Shown here: piece by piece, positions 37,664-46,218 of the stretch
Numbering within the stretch: position 1 is the first letter of the stretch
How the letters are laid out: each line of letters begins with the position of its first letter
NCBI RefSeq assembly: GCF_026319365.1
Contig: NZ_JAPDMS010000001.1
Location: 132,561 to 196,560, forward strand
Direction of reading: 5' to 3'
Source of the DNA: Methylophaga sp. OBS1
GTDB taxonomy: Bacteria > Pseudomonadota > Gammaproteobacteria > Nitrosococcales > Methylophagaceae
DNA length: 64,000 nucleotides
Translations under genes and position numbers: made by a program
Notes under the pieces: model-generated
Seen by the model: only the letters and a program-made list of their open reading frames with translations
Told to the model about the DNA's origin: nothing
The model's database searches: none

Positions 37664-38082
37664 GGCGCATAATCATAAGTCATTGGCTTCACCTTTACCG
37701 CCAAGTTCAGCTTATGAAACGGATAATTCTTCTCAAATAAGCTTTAAAATCAATTCAATATCATGACTTTTTTATATCTCTCATTGACGGGGCAAGCTGA
37801 TATTCTCAGTTGGTAGCATATATCAATATCAACACACTAAATTTTAAATTAGCTTCGCGCCGCCCCAATCGAACAGAAACTACCCTCGGGTGGTTTTTTT
37901 GTGTCTGCACCATTAATAGAAATATACAGTTATTTGAATGTTGCTCCGGTGTTCTATTGGTAGATTTTCCCCGCCTGATTTTCTTTTTCCACCTGGTAAG
38001 CGTCACAGACCGTTCAAAATTGTTGACGAATCCTTCTGTGCTTAGGAAGATAGCCTCATAGCCATTGGGAAAGCCAGTCTCT
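37664..38082. other. Island right flank with the second ssrA terminator copy
   Basis: A gap of about 420 bp. The left part is AT-rich island DNA without a gene. The right part contains the attR-like repeat. After it comes host-like sequence leading to the GGDEF/EAL gene. No RNA gene was recognised. Confidence 0.7.
37856..37906. repeat. Right attachment-type direct repeat (attR-like) with a terminator
   Basis: CGCGCCGCCCC, AATCGAACAG and then AAACTACCCTCGGGTGGTTTTTTT repeat the tmRNA 3' end and terminator with a few differences: a CCT/ACC gap and GAATAGAG replaced by GAACAG. The 25-bp core is identical to 27348-27372. The terminator hairpin has one changed base in the stem. This is most simply the original ssrA terminator displaced by island insertion. 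Confidence 0.75.
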
Positions 38083-41000
38083 ATGCGGATCAGAGAAAAA
38101 ATCAGTCTTATTGTCATCGTTAGCATACTGATTACGGCGATACCCACAGCGATACTGATTACAGCTTTTGCCAAAGAGAAGATTCTGAGTCGTGAGGTTA
38201 AGAATCTGTTAACCATGACTGATAGTCAGGTTGACGTGGCATCAGAGCGGTTGCGAGCAGGGGAGCAGAAGCTAAAAGCATTATCACGGCTATTACAGGA
38301 AGCGCTGCAAAAGCCGGTAACGCAACAAGAAATCGATGCTTTTTATCAGGAGGCCACGCTGAATGATGATGGCATCTGGCGTAACCGTCGTGATGATTAT
38401 GACGGACAGCAGGAGGCCGGTATTTTTCTGCCGGATTCGTCAGCACTCAGCGATCAGCAGAAAGTCATGCATCTTCGTATCAAGCAGGTTATGGATACCT
38501 TTGGTGCTGCAGCCAACCGTTTGCACGAAAATGTCTGGTATCTGTCTCGGGACCGCAGCGAGGTCATTTTCGATAAGACTTTTCCTGAGTTTGTTTTTGA
38601 TCAAGACGCTGATAATGACTACACCCAGACACCCTGGATGACATTGACTTCCCCCGAATCAAACCCGGCTCGCGGCTATCGGTTTACACCGCCACTATTT
38701 GATCCGGTGCCGAAAGTTTGGATGGTCAGTGCAGTCTATCCCCTTTACTTGAATGAACAATGGATGGGTGCACTTGGGGAAGATATGCAACTCACTAATG
38801 TTTTGGGGTTTATCTTCCGTGATCAGCAGATGTACCCGGATACGCAGCACTTCCTGCTTGATAAAGAAGGGGAGTTTATTCTTGCCGGTCAATGGCAGGA
38901 GGCACTTGAGGCGGCAACGGATCAGGATGATTTCGCGTTGAATGGGGAAGACGAATTAAAAGCGTTACTCAATACCCACTCACTGGATTACGCCTCGGTA
39001 TTGTTGTCACGGAATTTGATGATTGATGGCGAGGAATATATTGCGCTGGGCATGCGGATTGCCCCGGTGGACTGGTCTTATTTCCGTTTGGTACCTGTGG
39101 CTAATATTGTTGAGCCGCTGCAACAGTTACTGTTCATGTTGTTCGTCATGGTCTTTGTGATTACTGCGGTGTGTGGTGGGCTGATCACGGCGGCGATTCA
39201 CACCAATGTTGTGTCGCGTTTGACCCGTCTGACCCGGGCAATTCGATCTTATGAATCCGGTGACCGAAATGTGGTCGCGCAGAGCGTGAAAGGCAAAGAT
39301 GAAATTGCCATGGCTGCGCGGGAATTTGATGTTATGGCCGAGCGTGTGGCGGACGCCAGGCAAGCTTTGGCTGAGAGTGAGGAACGCTGGAACCTGGCCC
39401 TGGAGGGGGCCGGTGACGGGGTCTGGGATTGGAATATCACGACGGGAGATGTCCTTTACTCCAAACAATGGGCACGAATGCTCGGGTTTAAAGAGCATGA
39501 GATTTCCCCCGAGATTTCGTCCTGGGATGAGCTGGTTCACCCGGATGATATTGGAAAAGCCCGCGAGCATCTGGATGACTACCTCAGTGGTAAGAGCGCC
39601 GTTTTTGCTGCTGAATTCAGAATGCGCTGCAAGGATGGCAGTTGGAAATGGATTTTGTCACGCGGCATCGTGGTCGAGCGGGACCGGGCACAGTGCCCGA
39701 CCCGGATGATCGGTATGCATACCGATATTTCTTATCTCAAACAAATCGAAACAGATCTTCGGACACTGACAAAACAGCAACAGGAATTGCTGGAATACAG
39801 CCCCATCGCGACAAGGATTGCTGCTGACGGTGGCAGAAAAGTGATATACGCAAACCGGGGCTACGCAGAGCTGATAAAGCGTGACGCTGATACGGTGCTC
39901 GGTGCTGACCCTGCTGATTATTATGTCGATGAAGCACAATACCAGCATTACCTGAAGACCCTGGAGCAGGATGGCAAAGTGTCTGATGTGCTCACTCGTC
40001 TGCAGATACCCGATGGTGAAGAAAAGGTGGTGCTGGCCACCTATATGCCAATTCAGTACGAAAACGAAAAATGTGTCATCGGCTGGTTTTATGATGTGAC
40101 CGAGTGGTTGAAAGCACAGGAAGCCTTACGTTTACACGCCAGCGTTTTCGATAATGCCTGGGAAGGTATCCTGATCACCGATAAGGACAATCGCATCATT
40201 ACCGTTAACCATGCTTTCACTGAAATTACCGGTTATGGTCAAAATGAGTTGATAGGTGAGGATCCGGGCGTGCTGGCTTCCGGTCGTCAGGATAAAAGTT
40301 TCTACGACAAGATGTGGAAAACCATTCACGAGACGGGGCGCTGGCGAGGTGAAATCTGGAACCGTCGGAAGAATGGTGAGTTTTATGCCGAAATCCTGAC
40401 TATCAGTGCCATTAAGGATGAGCAGGGCGAAATCACTAATTATCTCGGCCTGTTCGCGGATATTACCGAAATAAAAAATACCGAGCGTCAACTGGAGGAT
40501 CTGGCTCATTACGATTCGCTCACCCAACTGGCCAACCGGACATTGTTGTCTGACCGGCTTGAGCAGTCATTGAACCATGCCCGACGCCGAGGCAGTATGC
40601 TGGCAGTGTGTTTTCTTGATCTGGATGATTTCAAGCCTATCAATGACAGTTTCGGCCATGATGTTGGCGATAAACTACTGATTGAAGTGGCAAATCGTCT
40701 TAATCAGGTGGTTCGAAGTGGTGATACGGTTGCTCGAATGGGCGGCGATGAGTTTGTTCTGCTGATCACCAATATTGAGGATCTTCAAGAACTGGATCCG
40801 GTGCTGACCCGTATCAACAAGAAAATTGCAGAAGAAATTTCACTGGATAGCCATATTGTCTCTGTTACCGCCAGTATCGGCGTAGCAATTTATCCGTTGG
40901 ATGATGTCGATGCCGATACCCTGATTCGTCATGCTGATTTATCCATGTATGAGGCCAAGCAGGCGGGGCGTGACGGTTACCATATTTTTGATGTCAAACT

Positions 41001-41787
41001 CGACCAGCAGATGCATGCGCTGCATGCCCGTATTGAACAGGTTGCGGCAGCGCTGCGAAACGATGAGCTTTGTCTGTACTATCAACCCAAAGTCAATATG
41101 AGAACCCGTGAGGTCACGGGGATGGAAGCACTGATACGCTGGCGACACCCGGAAAAAGGCGTGCTGGGCGCGGGTGAGTTTCTACCGGCGATTGAATCGC
41201 ATGAACTCATCATTACTGTAGGCGATTGGGTGCTGGAACAAGCCCTGCAACAGATTCAACAATGGCGCAGCCAGGGACTGGATTTACAGGTCAGCGTGAA
41301 TGTGTCGGCACGGCAAATCCAGCATATTGATTTCGTGGATAAACTGGAAAAACTGCTGTCGAATTATCCTGACATTCCCCCTGCCTTGCTGGAGCTGGAG
41401 TTACTGGAAACATCCGCGCTTGAAACCCGCCAAACGGCAGGTGTGGTAGAGGCGGCAGGTCAGCGGCTCGGTATCTTTTTCGCGCTGGATGATTTTGGAA
41501 CCGGATATTCTTCGCTGACCTACCTGAGAAAATTACCCGTCAGAACGCTGAAAATTGATCGCTCATTCGTCAGCAGCATGCATGAAAGCGAGGGCGATAT
41601 GGCGATTGTGAAAGGTGTAATCGAGCTGGCACAAACCTTCAAACGGCACATTGTCGCGGAGGGGGTTGAGACCGAAGCGGAGTGTGACACTTTGATGCAA
41701 TTTGGCTGTGAGACGATTCAGGGCTATTACATCGCCAAACCGATGCCCGCTGCGGCTGTGTTTGACTGGGTTCAGTCCTTTCAGTAA
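38083..41787 (+). CDS. Membrane-bound Cache/HAMP/PAS/GGDEF/EAL cyclic-di-GMP enzyme
   Basis: The ATG at 38083 gives a protein of about 1234 residues. In order it has a first membrane span (near residues 12-28), a large periplasmic sensor of Cache type, a second span near residue 345-368 (LLFMLFVMVFVITAVCGG) and a HAMP segment. Three PAS/PAC domains follow (each with motifs such as DGVWDWNITTGDV and GRWRGEIWNRRKNGEFY). A diguanylate cyclase domain with intact GGDEF (ARMGGDEFVLL) and a phosphodiesterase domain with intact EAL (MEALIRWRHP) and DDFGTGYSS complete it. Both catalytic sites look functional, so net activity cannot be predicted. A TTG at 38065 is an alternative start. It lies just beyond the island. 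Confidence 0.93.
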   Translation: MRIREKISLIVIVSILITAIPTAILITAFAKEKILSREVKNLLTMTDSQVDVASERLRAGEQKLKALSRLLQEALQKPVTQQEIDAFYQEATLNDDGIWRNRRDDYDGQQEAGIFLPDSSALSDQQKVMHLRIKQVMDTFGAAANRLHENVWYLSRDRSEVIFDKTFPEFVFDQDADNDYTQTPWMTLTSPESNPARGYRFTPPLFDPVPKVWMVSAVYPLYLNEQWMGALGEDMQLTNVLGFIFRDQQMYPDTQHFLLDKEGEFILAGQWQEALEAATDQDDFALNGEDELKALLNTHSLDYASVLLSRNLMIDGEEYIALGMRIAPVDWSYFRLVPVANIVEPLQQLLFMLFVMVFVITAVCGGLITAAIHTNVVSRLTRLTRAIRSYESGDRNVVAQSVKGKDEIAMAAREFDVMAERVADARQALAESEERWNLALEGAGDGVWDWNITTGDVLYSKQWARMLGFKEHEISPEISSWDELVHPDDIGKAREHLDDYLSGKSAVFAAEFRMRCKDGSWKWILSRGIVVERDRAQCPTRMIGMHTDISYLKQIETDLRTLTKQQQELLEYSPIATRIAADGGRKVIYANRGYAELIKRDADTVLGADPADYYVDEAQYQHYLKTLEQDGKVSDVLTRLQIPDGEEKVVLATYMPIQYENEKCVIGWFYDVTEWLKAQEALRLHASVFDNAWEGILITDKDNRIITVNHAFTEITGYGQNELIGEDPGVLASGRQDKSFYDKMWKTIHETGRWRGEIWNRRKNGEFYAEILTISAIKDEQGEITNYLGLFADITEIKNTERQLEDLAHYDSLTQLANRTLLSDRLEQSLNHARRRGSMLAVCFLDLDDFKPINDSFGHDVGDKLLIEVANRLNQVVRSGDTVARMGGDEFVLLITNIEDLQELDPVLTRINKKIAEEISLDSHIVSVTASIGVAIYPLDDVDADTLIRHADLSMYEAKQAGRDGYHIFDVKLDQQMHALHARIEQVAAALRNDELCLYYQPKVNMRTREVTGMEALIRWRHPEKGVLGAGEFLPAIESHELIITVGDWVLEQALQQIQQWRSQGLDLQVSVNVSARQIQHIDFVDKLEKLLSNYPDIPPALLELELLETSALETRQTAGVVEAAGQRLGIFFALDDFGTGYSSLTYLRKLPVRTLKIDRSFVSSMHESEGDMAIVKGVIELAQTFKRHIVAEGVETEAECDTLMQFGCETIQGYYIAKPMPAAAVFDWVQSFQ

Positions 41788-41916
41788 TCCAGGTAACACC
41801 GGCATAAAACACCGAATCGTAGCGACATGATGAGATTATTCTGATAAGCATTTTCAGGCTTGCTATGATCGGGCAGGCTTTTGTTTCTAACGCATTGAAT
41901 CGGAGTAATCACCTGT

Positions 41917-42885
41917 ATGAGCCTTGCTATTGCTGCTGTCATTTTTGGCCTGATTTTACTGGTCTGGAGTGCGGACAAGTTTGTTGAAGGCGCCGCCGCT
42001 ACCGCACGGCACTTCGGCATGCCTGCCTTATTAATAGGTATGGTGATTGTCGGCTTTGGTACTTCTGCGCCGGAAATGGTGGTCTCGGCACTGGCCTCAT
42101 CGCAGGGAAATCCCGGTATCGCCCTGGGCAATGCCTATGGCTCCAATATCACCAATATTGCCCTGATTCTGGGTATCACAGCTTTAATCAGCCCGATTGC
42201 AGTGCATTCACAGGTGCTGAGAAAAGAGCTGCCTATCCTCACCATCATTACCTTCGCCGCAGCCTGGCAGCTTTGGGATGGCAACCTGTCCCGGATGGAC
42301 GCTATCGTCCTGCTGCTGATTTTCGCTGTTCTGATGGGCTGGACCATCTGGCAGGGGATGCAGAAAAAAACAGATGAATTCGGTACCGAAATGGAGCAGG
42401 AGCTTGAACAGCAGCAAATGCCGATTAAACGTGCCGTATTCTGGCTGATTACCGGCTTGCTGCTATTGATTCTGAGTTCCCGGGTACTGGTCTGGGGGGC
42501 GGTGGAAATCGCTACAGCCCTGGGCGTCAGTGACCTGATTATCGGTCTCACCATTGTAGCTGTGGGTACCTCTCTGCCCGAGCTGGCCTCATCAGTGATT
42601 GCCGCCCGTAAAGGTGAGCATGATATCGCACTGGGTAATATCATCGGTTCCAACTTGTTTAACACCCTGGCCGTGGTGGGTATCGCCGGCAGCATTGCCC
42701 CGATGGCCGTCTCTCAGGAACTGCTGTATCGCGATGTGATGACCATGATTGTGTTGACGCTGTCGCTGTTTGTGTTTGGTTACGGTCTCGGTAAACAGGG
42801 CCGAATCAATCGGATTGAGGGCGGTATTCTGCTGTCGGCTTATGTCGGCTATACCGTGTACCTGATCACTACTGTTTTCGCTTAA
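41917..42885 (+). CDS. Calcium/sodium antiporter, CaCA family
   Basis: This 322-residue protein has ten or so membrane spans in two homologous halves. Each half carries the alpha-repeat that forms the ion pathway: GFGTSAPEMVVSALAS in the first half and AVGTSLPELASSVIAA in the second. Both are followed by GNxxGSN segments. It matches the YrbG-type K+-independent Na/Ca exchangers of bacteria. An acidic cytoplasmic loop (TEMEQELEQQQ) lies between the halves. The next gene starts 13 bp downstream. Confidence 0.94.
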   Translation: MSLAIAAVIFGLILLVWSADKFVEGAAATARHFGMPALLIGMVIVGFGTSAPEMVVSALASSQGNPGIALGNAYGSNITNIALILGITALISPIAVHSQVLRKELPILTIITFAAAWQLWDGNLSRMDAIVLLLIFAVLMGWTIWQGMQKKTDEFGTEMEQELEQQQMPIKRAVFWLITGLLLLILSSRVLVWGAVEIATALGVSDLIIGLTIVAVGTSLPELASSVIAARKGEHDIALGNIIGSNLFNTLAVVGIAGSIAPMAVSQELLYRDVMTMIVLTLSLFVFGYGLGKQGRINRIEGGILLSAYVGYTVYLITTVFA

Positions 42886-42897
42886 TCACGGAACATC

Positions 42898-43434
42898 ATG
42901 GCGAATATACTGCTCGACAAGTCGCACAAAAAACTCATTCAGTCGGCGATTGATTTAGGTGACTGGCTGCTTTCCCTGGATGGGCTCAGTGAACAGGACA
43001 GTCAGGCCATTAAAGCCGTGCAGAAAGCGCTGAATAAATTGCCCAAGGTCAATGACGGCACCTTGGCGATGTATGGCTTCAGCCTGGAGCAGGGCAATGA
43101 AATGGCCGGACTGGTGCGCGGCTGGGATATTTCGCTAGAGTATTTTGCCAATGATCCTGAGCAGCAGGGTGGGCTGGAAATGTTCAGCTCCTATATTCCG
43201 ATTCCTGAAAGCACTGACCCGGACGTGCTGGCGGAGAAGAAAAACAATGAACTGTATTTTCACTGGCCCATCGGTGATATCTGCAACCTGATTCCAGCCA
43301 ATCAGGCCAGCCAGTGGCTGGAGCAGGTTTCCAACCCGGCTTCACTCGCAAAATCAGGAGAGCGACTACGGGTGGAAATTGTGTTTGGTGATTATTATTC
43401 AGAGCTGGAATACCCAATTCATAGTGAATATTGA
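42898..43434 (+). CDS. Hypothetical soluble protein
   Basis: I do not recognise a family. The 178-residue protein has no signal peptide or membrane span. It is acidic and probably cytoplasmic, with an amphipathic helical N-terminal half (LIQSAIDLGDWLLSLDGLSEQDSQAI) and a mixed C-terminal half containing YIPIPESTDPD and YFHWPIGDICNL. It follows the antiporter by 13 bp, so the two are likely cotranscribed. The stop codon overlaps the first bases of the operator/promoter of the next toxin-antitoxin pair. Confidence 0.75.
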   Translation: MANILLDKSHKKLIQSAIDLGDWLLSLDGLSEQDSQAIKAVQKALNKLPKVNDGTLAMYGFSLEQGNEMAGLVRGWDISLEYFANDPEQQGGLEMFSSYIPIPESTDPDVLAEKKNNELYFHWPIGDICNLIPANQASQWLEQVSNPASLAKSGERLRVEIVFGDYYSELEYPIHSEY

Positions 43435-43477
43435 AAATCCCCAATATGGGGATTATAGTACCCATATTGGGGATTTT
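43431..43477 (+). promoter_or_regulatory. Promoter with paired operators for the HTH-MNT/HEPN operon
   Basis: TTGAAA (43431-43436), a 17-bp spacer, then TATAGT (43454-43459) make a good sigma70 promoter. Superimposed are two inverted 17-nt arms (43434-43450 and 43461-43477; core CCCCAATATGGG / CCCATATTGGGG) flanking a 10-nt spacer that carries the -10 box. The first arm region is itself a perfect palindrome, AATCCCC-AATAT-GGGGATT, at 43436-43454. A degenerate copy is centred 21 bp further on at 43466. Binding by the winged-helix protein encoded next would block transcription, so autorepression is inferred. Confidence 0.78.
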
Positions 43478-43491
43478 ATTGTTGGTGTTCT

Positions 43492-44079
43492 ATGTCAATC
43501 ACTTCGATAGCTGATGCATTATTCACAAAAACACAGCAACGGGTATTGGGATTACTTTTTAGCAAGCCTGGCGAGCGTTTTTATACCAACGAGATCCTAC
43601 GTCGGGCTGATATGGGAAGAGGCACTGTCACTCGCGAGTTGGAAAAACTTGCGGGCGCCGGTCTTGTTCTTGTGTCAAGAGAAGGAAATCAACAGCACTA
43701 CCAGGCTAATCCTGCTAGCCCGATATTTGAAGAGCTGGTCTCAATCGCTCGAAAGACCTTCGGTGTAGCGGATGTGCTGCGCCATGCAATGGCTGCCTTG
43801 TCTGAACAAATTGATGTGGCTTTTGTATTTGGTTCGATGGCTTCGGGCGAGGCTGGTGTTCACAGCGATATTGATTTGTGCGTGGTGGGAGAGGTCAGTT
43901 TTGCTGAGTTGGTAAAAGCCGTCTATCCGTGTCAGCAGACTCTGGGACGTGAAATTAATCCGAAAACTTTTACACTATCAGAGTGGCAGCAGAGCAAGAA
44001 AAAGAACACAGTATTTCTGCAGGAGCTTTTGCACAAACCAGTCATTAATGTGATTGGTAACAGGGATGATTTAGCATGA
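43492..44079 (+). CDS. Winged-helix / minimal nucleotidyltransferase fusion (antitoxin type)
   Basis: This 195-residue protein combines an N-terminal winged helix-turn-helix (residues 10-75, with FYTNEILRRADMGRGTVTRELEKL) and a C-terminal minimal nucleotidyltransferase domain. The latter has GSMASGEAGVHSDIDL at residues 114-129, with Gly114, Ser115, Asp126 and Asp128 as catalytic-type residues. Such domains, paired with HEPN proteins, act as antitoxins that can nucleotidylate the toxin. The DNA-binding domain suggests it also represses its own promoter. It overlaps the HEPN gene by 4 bp (ATGA). Confidence 0.85.
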   Translation: MSITSIADALFTKTQQRVLGLLFSKPGERFYTNEILRRADMGRGTVTRELEKLAGAGLVLVSREGNQQHYQANPASPIFEELVSIARKTFGVADVLRHAMAALSEQIDVAFVFGSMASGEAGVHSDIDLCVVGEVSFAELVKAVYPCQQTLGREINPKTFTLSEWQQSKKKNTVFLQELLHKPVINVIGNRDDLA

Positions 44080-44522
44080 CATTAGATAATCTTGTCGGGA
44101 AGTCGCTGGATGCGGTTGCGCCTGATAAACATATGATTCAGCGCTTATTGGCTGCAGCCAGGCGCAATATTGAAGATGCACAAACCACCACATTGAGTAA
44201 TGAAAACCGTTTTGATATGGCTTATAAGGCCATTATGCAACTTGCCAACGCGTCGCTGCAGGCCAACGGTTATCGCACTGTTACCTCGGTGCCGGGTCAT
44301 CATCAGACCATGATTCAGAGCTTAGCTAAAACGGTTGGTCTGGATAAGGACATCATTGTAGAACTGGATATCTTGAGAAAGCAACGCAATATTGCTGATT
44401 ATAGCGGTGACCTAATCACGGATAGATCTATGCAAGCGTGTCTCGACCATGCAGATGCATTATGGAAGTTGGTGAATCAATACTTGCTTGAAAATCACGC
44501 TGATTTAATCTCAAAAGCATAG
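44076..44522 (+). CDS. HEPN-domain protein (toxin type)
   Basis: A 148-residue all-helical protein with features of a HEPN domain: AAARRNIEDAQ, FDMAYKAIMQLANASLQANGYRT, and the conserved ILRKQRNIADYSGDL at about residues 99-113. Classical HEPN ribonucleases have an R-x4-6-H motif. Here Arg104-Asn105 is followed by Tyr109, with no histidine at that position, as seen in some HEPN subfamilies paired with nucleotidyltransferases. It is coupled to the antitoxin gene by an ATGA overlap. A role as growth-inhibiting toxin is inferred from the pairing. Confidence 0.78.
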   Translation: MTLDNLVGKSLDAVAPDKHMIQRLLAAARRNIEDAQTTTLSNENRFDMAYKAIMQLANASLQANGYRTVTSVPGHHQTMIQSLAKTVGLDKDIIVELDILRKQRNIADYSGDLITDRSMQACLDHADALWKLVNQYLLENHADLISKA

Positions 44523-44632
44523 TGATAACTAAACTGATGCCGATTATGAAATATGAGTTTCATTGTTTACGCATAACATGAAAGGCACTGTTTCTGTTAA
44601 ACGTCTTCTTTTTAATCAAGGCCGATATTGTA

Positions 44633-46213
44633 ATGCCCAAGAAATCTTTATTTTTAATTGCGATTGCCTTAATTGTTACCAGTCTGCATGCCTATAGCGG
44701 TGAAGTAAATTTACCTGAGCATCAGACCAATAATCCCTGGTTTCAGGACGCGGCAGCCAAACTGGCAGAAAAACCGGTATTTGAACCCGGGAAAAAAGCC
44801 AAAAACATTATTCTGTTTGTTGGCGATGGCATGGGCGTGTCCACTATTACCGCGGCGCGGATTCTGGATGGTCAGAACAAAGGCCTGCCCGGGGAAGAGA
44901 ACAGCCTGAGCTTTGAAGCCTTTCCGTTTACCGGACTCTCCAAAACCTACAATGTGGATGCCCAGACACCGGATTCTGCCGGTACCATGACCGCGATAAT
45001 CACCGGTGTGAAAACAGATGCCGGTATTATCGGCATTGATGAAGACGTCACGCGCGGTGACTGCACCAGCGTCAGTGGTAATGAACTGGTCAGCGCACTG
45101 GAACTCGCGGAAATGGCGGGGCAGTCGACAGGCTTTGTAACCACAACCCGGGTCACGCACGCCACGCCAGCCGCGACCTATGCCAAGTCACCGGAACGTA
45201 ACTGGGAAGACAGCGCTGATCTGCCAGCGGATGCAGTGGCGGCAGGCTGTGAAGATATTGCCTCGCAACTGGTCAGTTTTGAGCAGCGACTGGAGCAACG
45301 TTATCCAACTGTTGATATTGACGGTATTGAGGTGATGATGGGCGGTGGCCGTCGTCATTTTCTGCCCAATCAGCCAGCCTCGGATAATGAGGATGAAAAA
45401 AGCTTATTCACTGGTGACCGAAATGACCAGCGCAACTTAATTGATGAGTGGCAGGCACAATATCCGGGCGGTCATTACATCGAGAATCAGGCAGGATTTG
45501 ATGCCGTGAATCCCGCTGAAACCCAGAAGCTGCTGGCGCTGTTTGAAGACTCACATATGCACTATGAGGCTGACCGCGGCAATGATGATGCCGGTGAACC
45601 GTCGCTCAGTGAGATGACAGCCAAAGCGATTGATATTCTGGATAACAATGAAAATGGCTTTTTCCTGCTGGTGGAAGGCGGACGGATTGATCACGCTCAT
45701 CATGCCGGTAATGCCCATAACGCCCTGACAGATACGATTGAGTTTGCTCGCGCAGTTGAGATCGCGCTGGAGAACACCAACAGCGAAGAAACACTGATTA
45801 TCGTGACCGCAGATCACAGTCATGTCTTTACTATGGCCGGTTATCCCAAGCGCGGTAATCCGATTTTGGGAAAAGTCGTTAATATCGGTGAACAGGAACC
45901 GGCAGTCGCAGAGGATGGCATGCCCTATACCACGCTGGGCTATGCGAATGGTTTAGGCTTTCGGGATTTGGGCGATGAAACGGATGCGGATGTGGCTTAC
46001 ACTCAGCCAGCTAATACAGGGCGGCATGACCTCAGCCATGTTGATACAGAGGCCAAAGGCTATCACCAGGAAGTGCTGGTGCCGCTGGGTTCAGAGACAC
46101 ATGGTGGAGAAGATGTGGCCATTTATGCGATTGGCCCGGGGGCTTCAGCGGTCTCAGGCGTCAATGAACAGAATCTGATCTTTCACGTCATGCGGCGAGT
46201 AGCGCCGTGGTGA
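44633..46213 (+). CDS. Alkaline phosphatase
   Basis: A 526-residue secreted enzyme of the PhoA family that releases phosphate from esters in the periplasm. It has a signal peptide (first ~22 residues) and the metal-site Asp65 in FVGDGMG. The phosphorylated Ser115 lies in TPDSAGTMTA, where E. coli has DSA. Also seen are EGGRIDHAHHAGN, TADHSH and the C-terminal ETHGGEDVAIYA with the last zinc histidine. All metal ligands appear present. I see no convincing Pho box upstream. It converges with the BLUF-EAL gene, with 5 bp between them. Confidence 0.94.
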   Translation: MPKKSLFLIAIALIVTSLHAYSGEVNLPEHQTNNPWFQDAAAKLAEKPVFEPGKKAKNIILFVGDGMGVSTITAARILDGQNKGLPGEENSLSFEAFPFTGLSKTYNVDAQTPDSAGTMTAIITGVKTDAGIIGIDEDVTRGDCTSVSGNELVSALELAEMAGQSTGFVTTTRVTHATPAATYAKSPERNWEDSADLPADAVAAGCEDIASQLVSFEQRLEQRYPTVDIDGIEVMMGGGRRHFLPNQPASDNEDEKSLFTGDRNDQRNLIDEWQAQYPGGHYIENQAGFDAVNPAETQKLLALFEDSHMHYEADRGNDDAGEPSLSEMTAKAIDILDNNENGFFLLVEGGRIDHAHHAGNAHNALTDTIEFARAVEIALENTNSEETLIIVTADHSHVFTMAGYPKRGNPILGKVVNIGEQEPAVAEDGMPYTTLGYANGLGFRDLGDETDADVAYTQPANTGRHDLSHVDTEAKGYHQEVLVPLGSETHGGEDVAIYAIGPGASAVSGVNEQNLIFHVMRRVAPW

Positions 46214-46218
46214 GTGTT

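Noticed and set aside
37806..38216. Minus-strand frame of 136 codons across the right island junction
   Set aside because: It covers the duplicated ssrA terminator and the 5' end of the GGDEF/EAL gene in the wrong frame, with no family resemblance.
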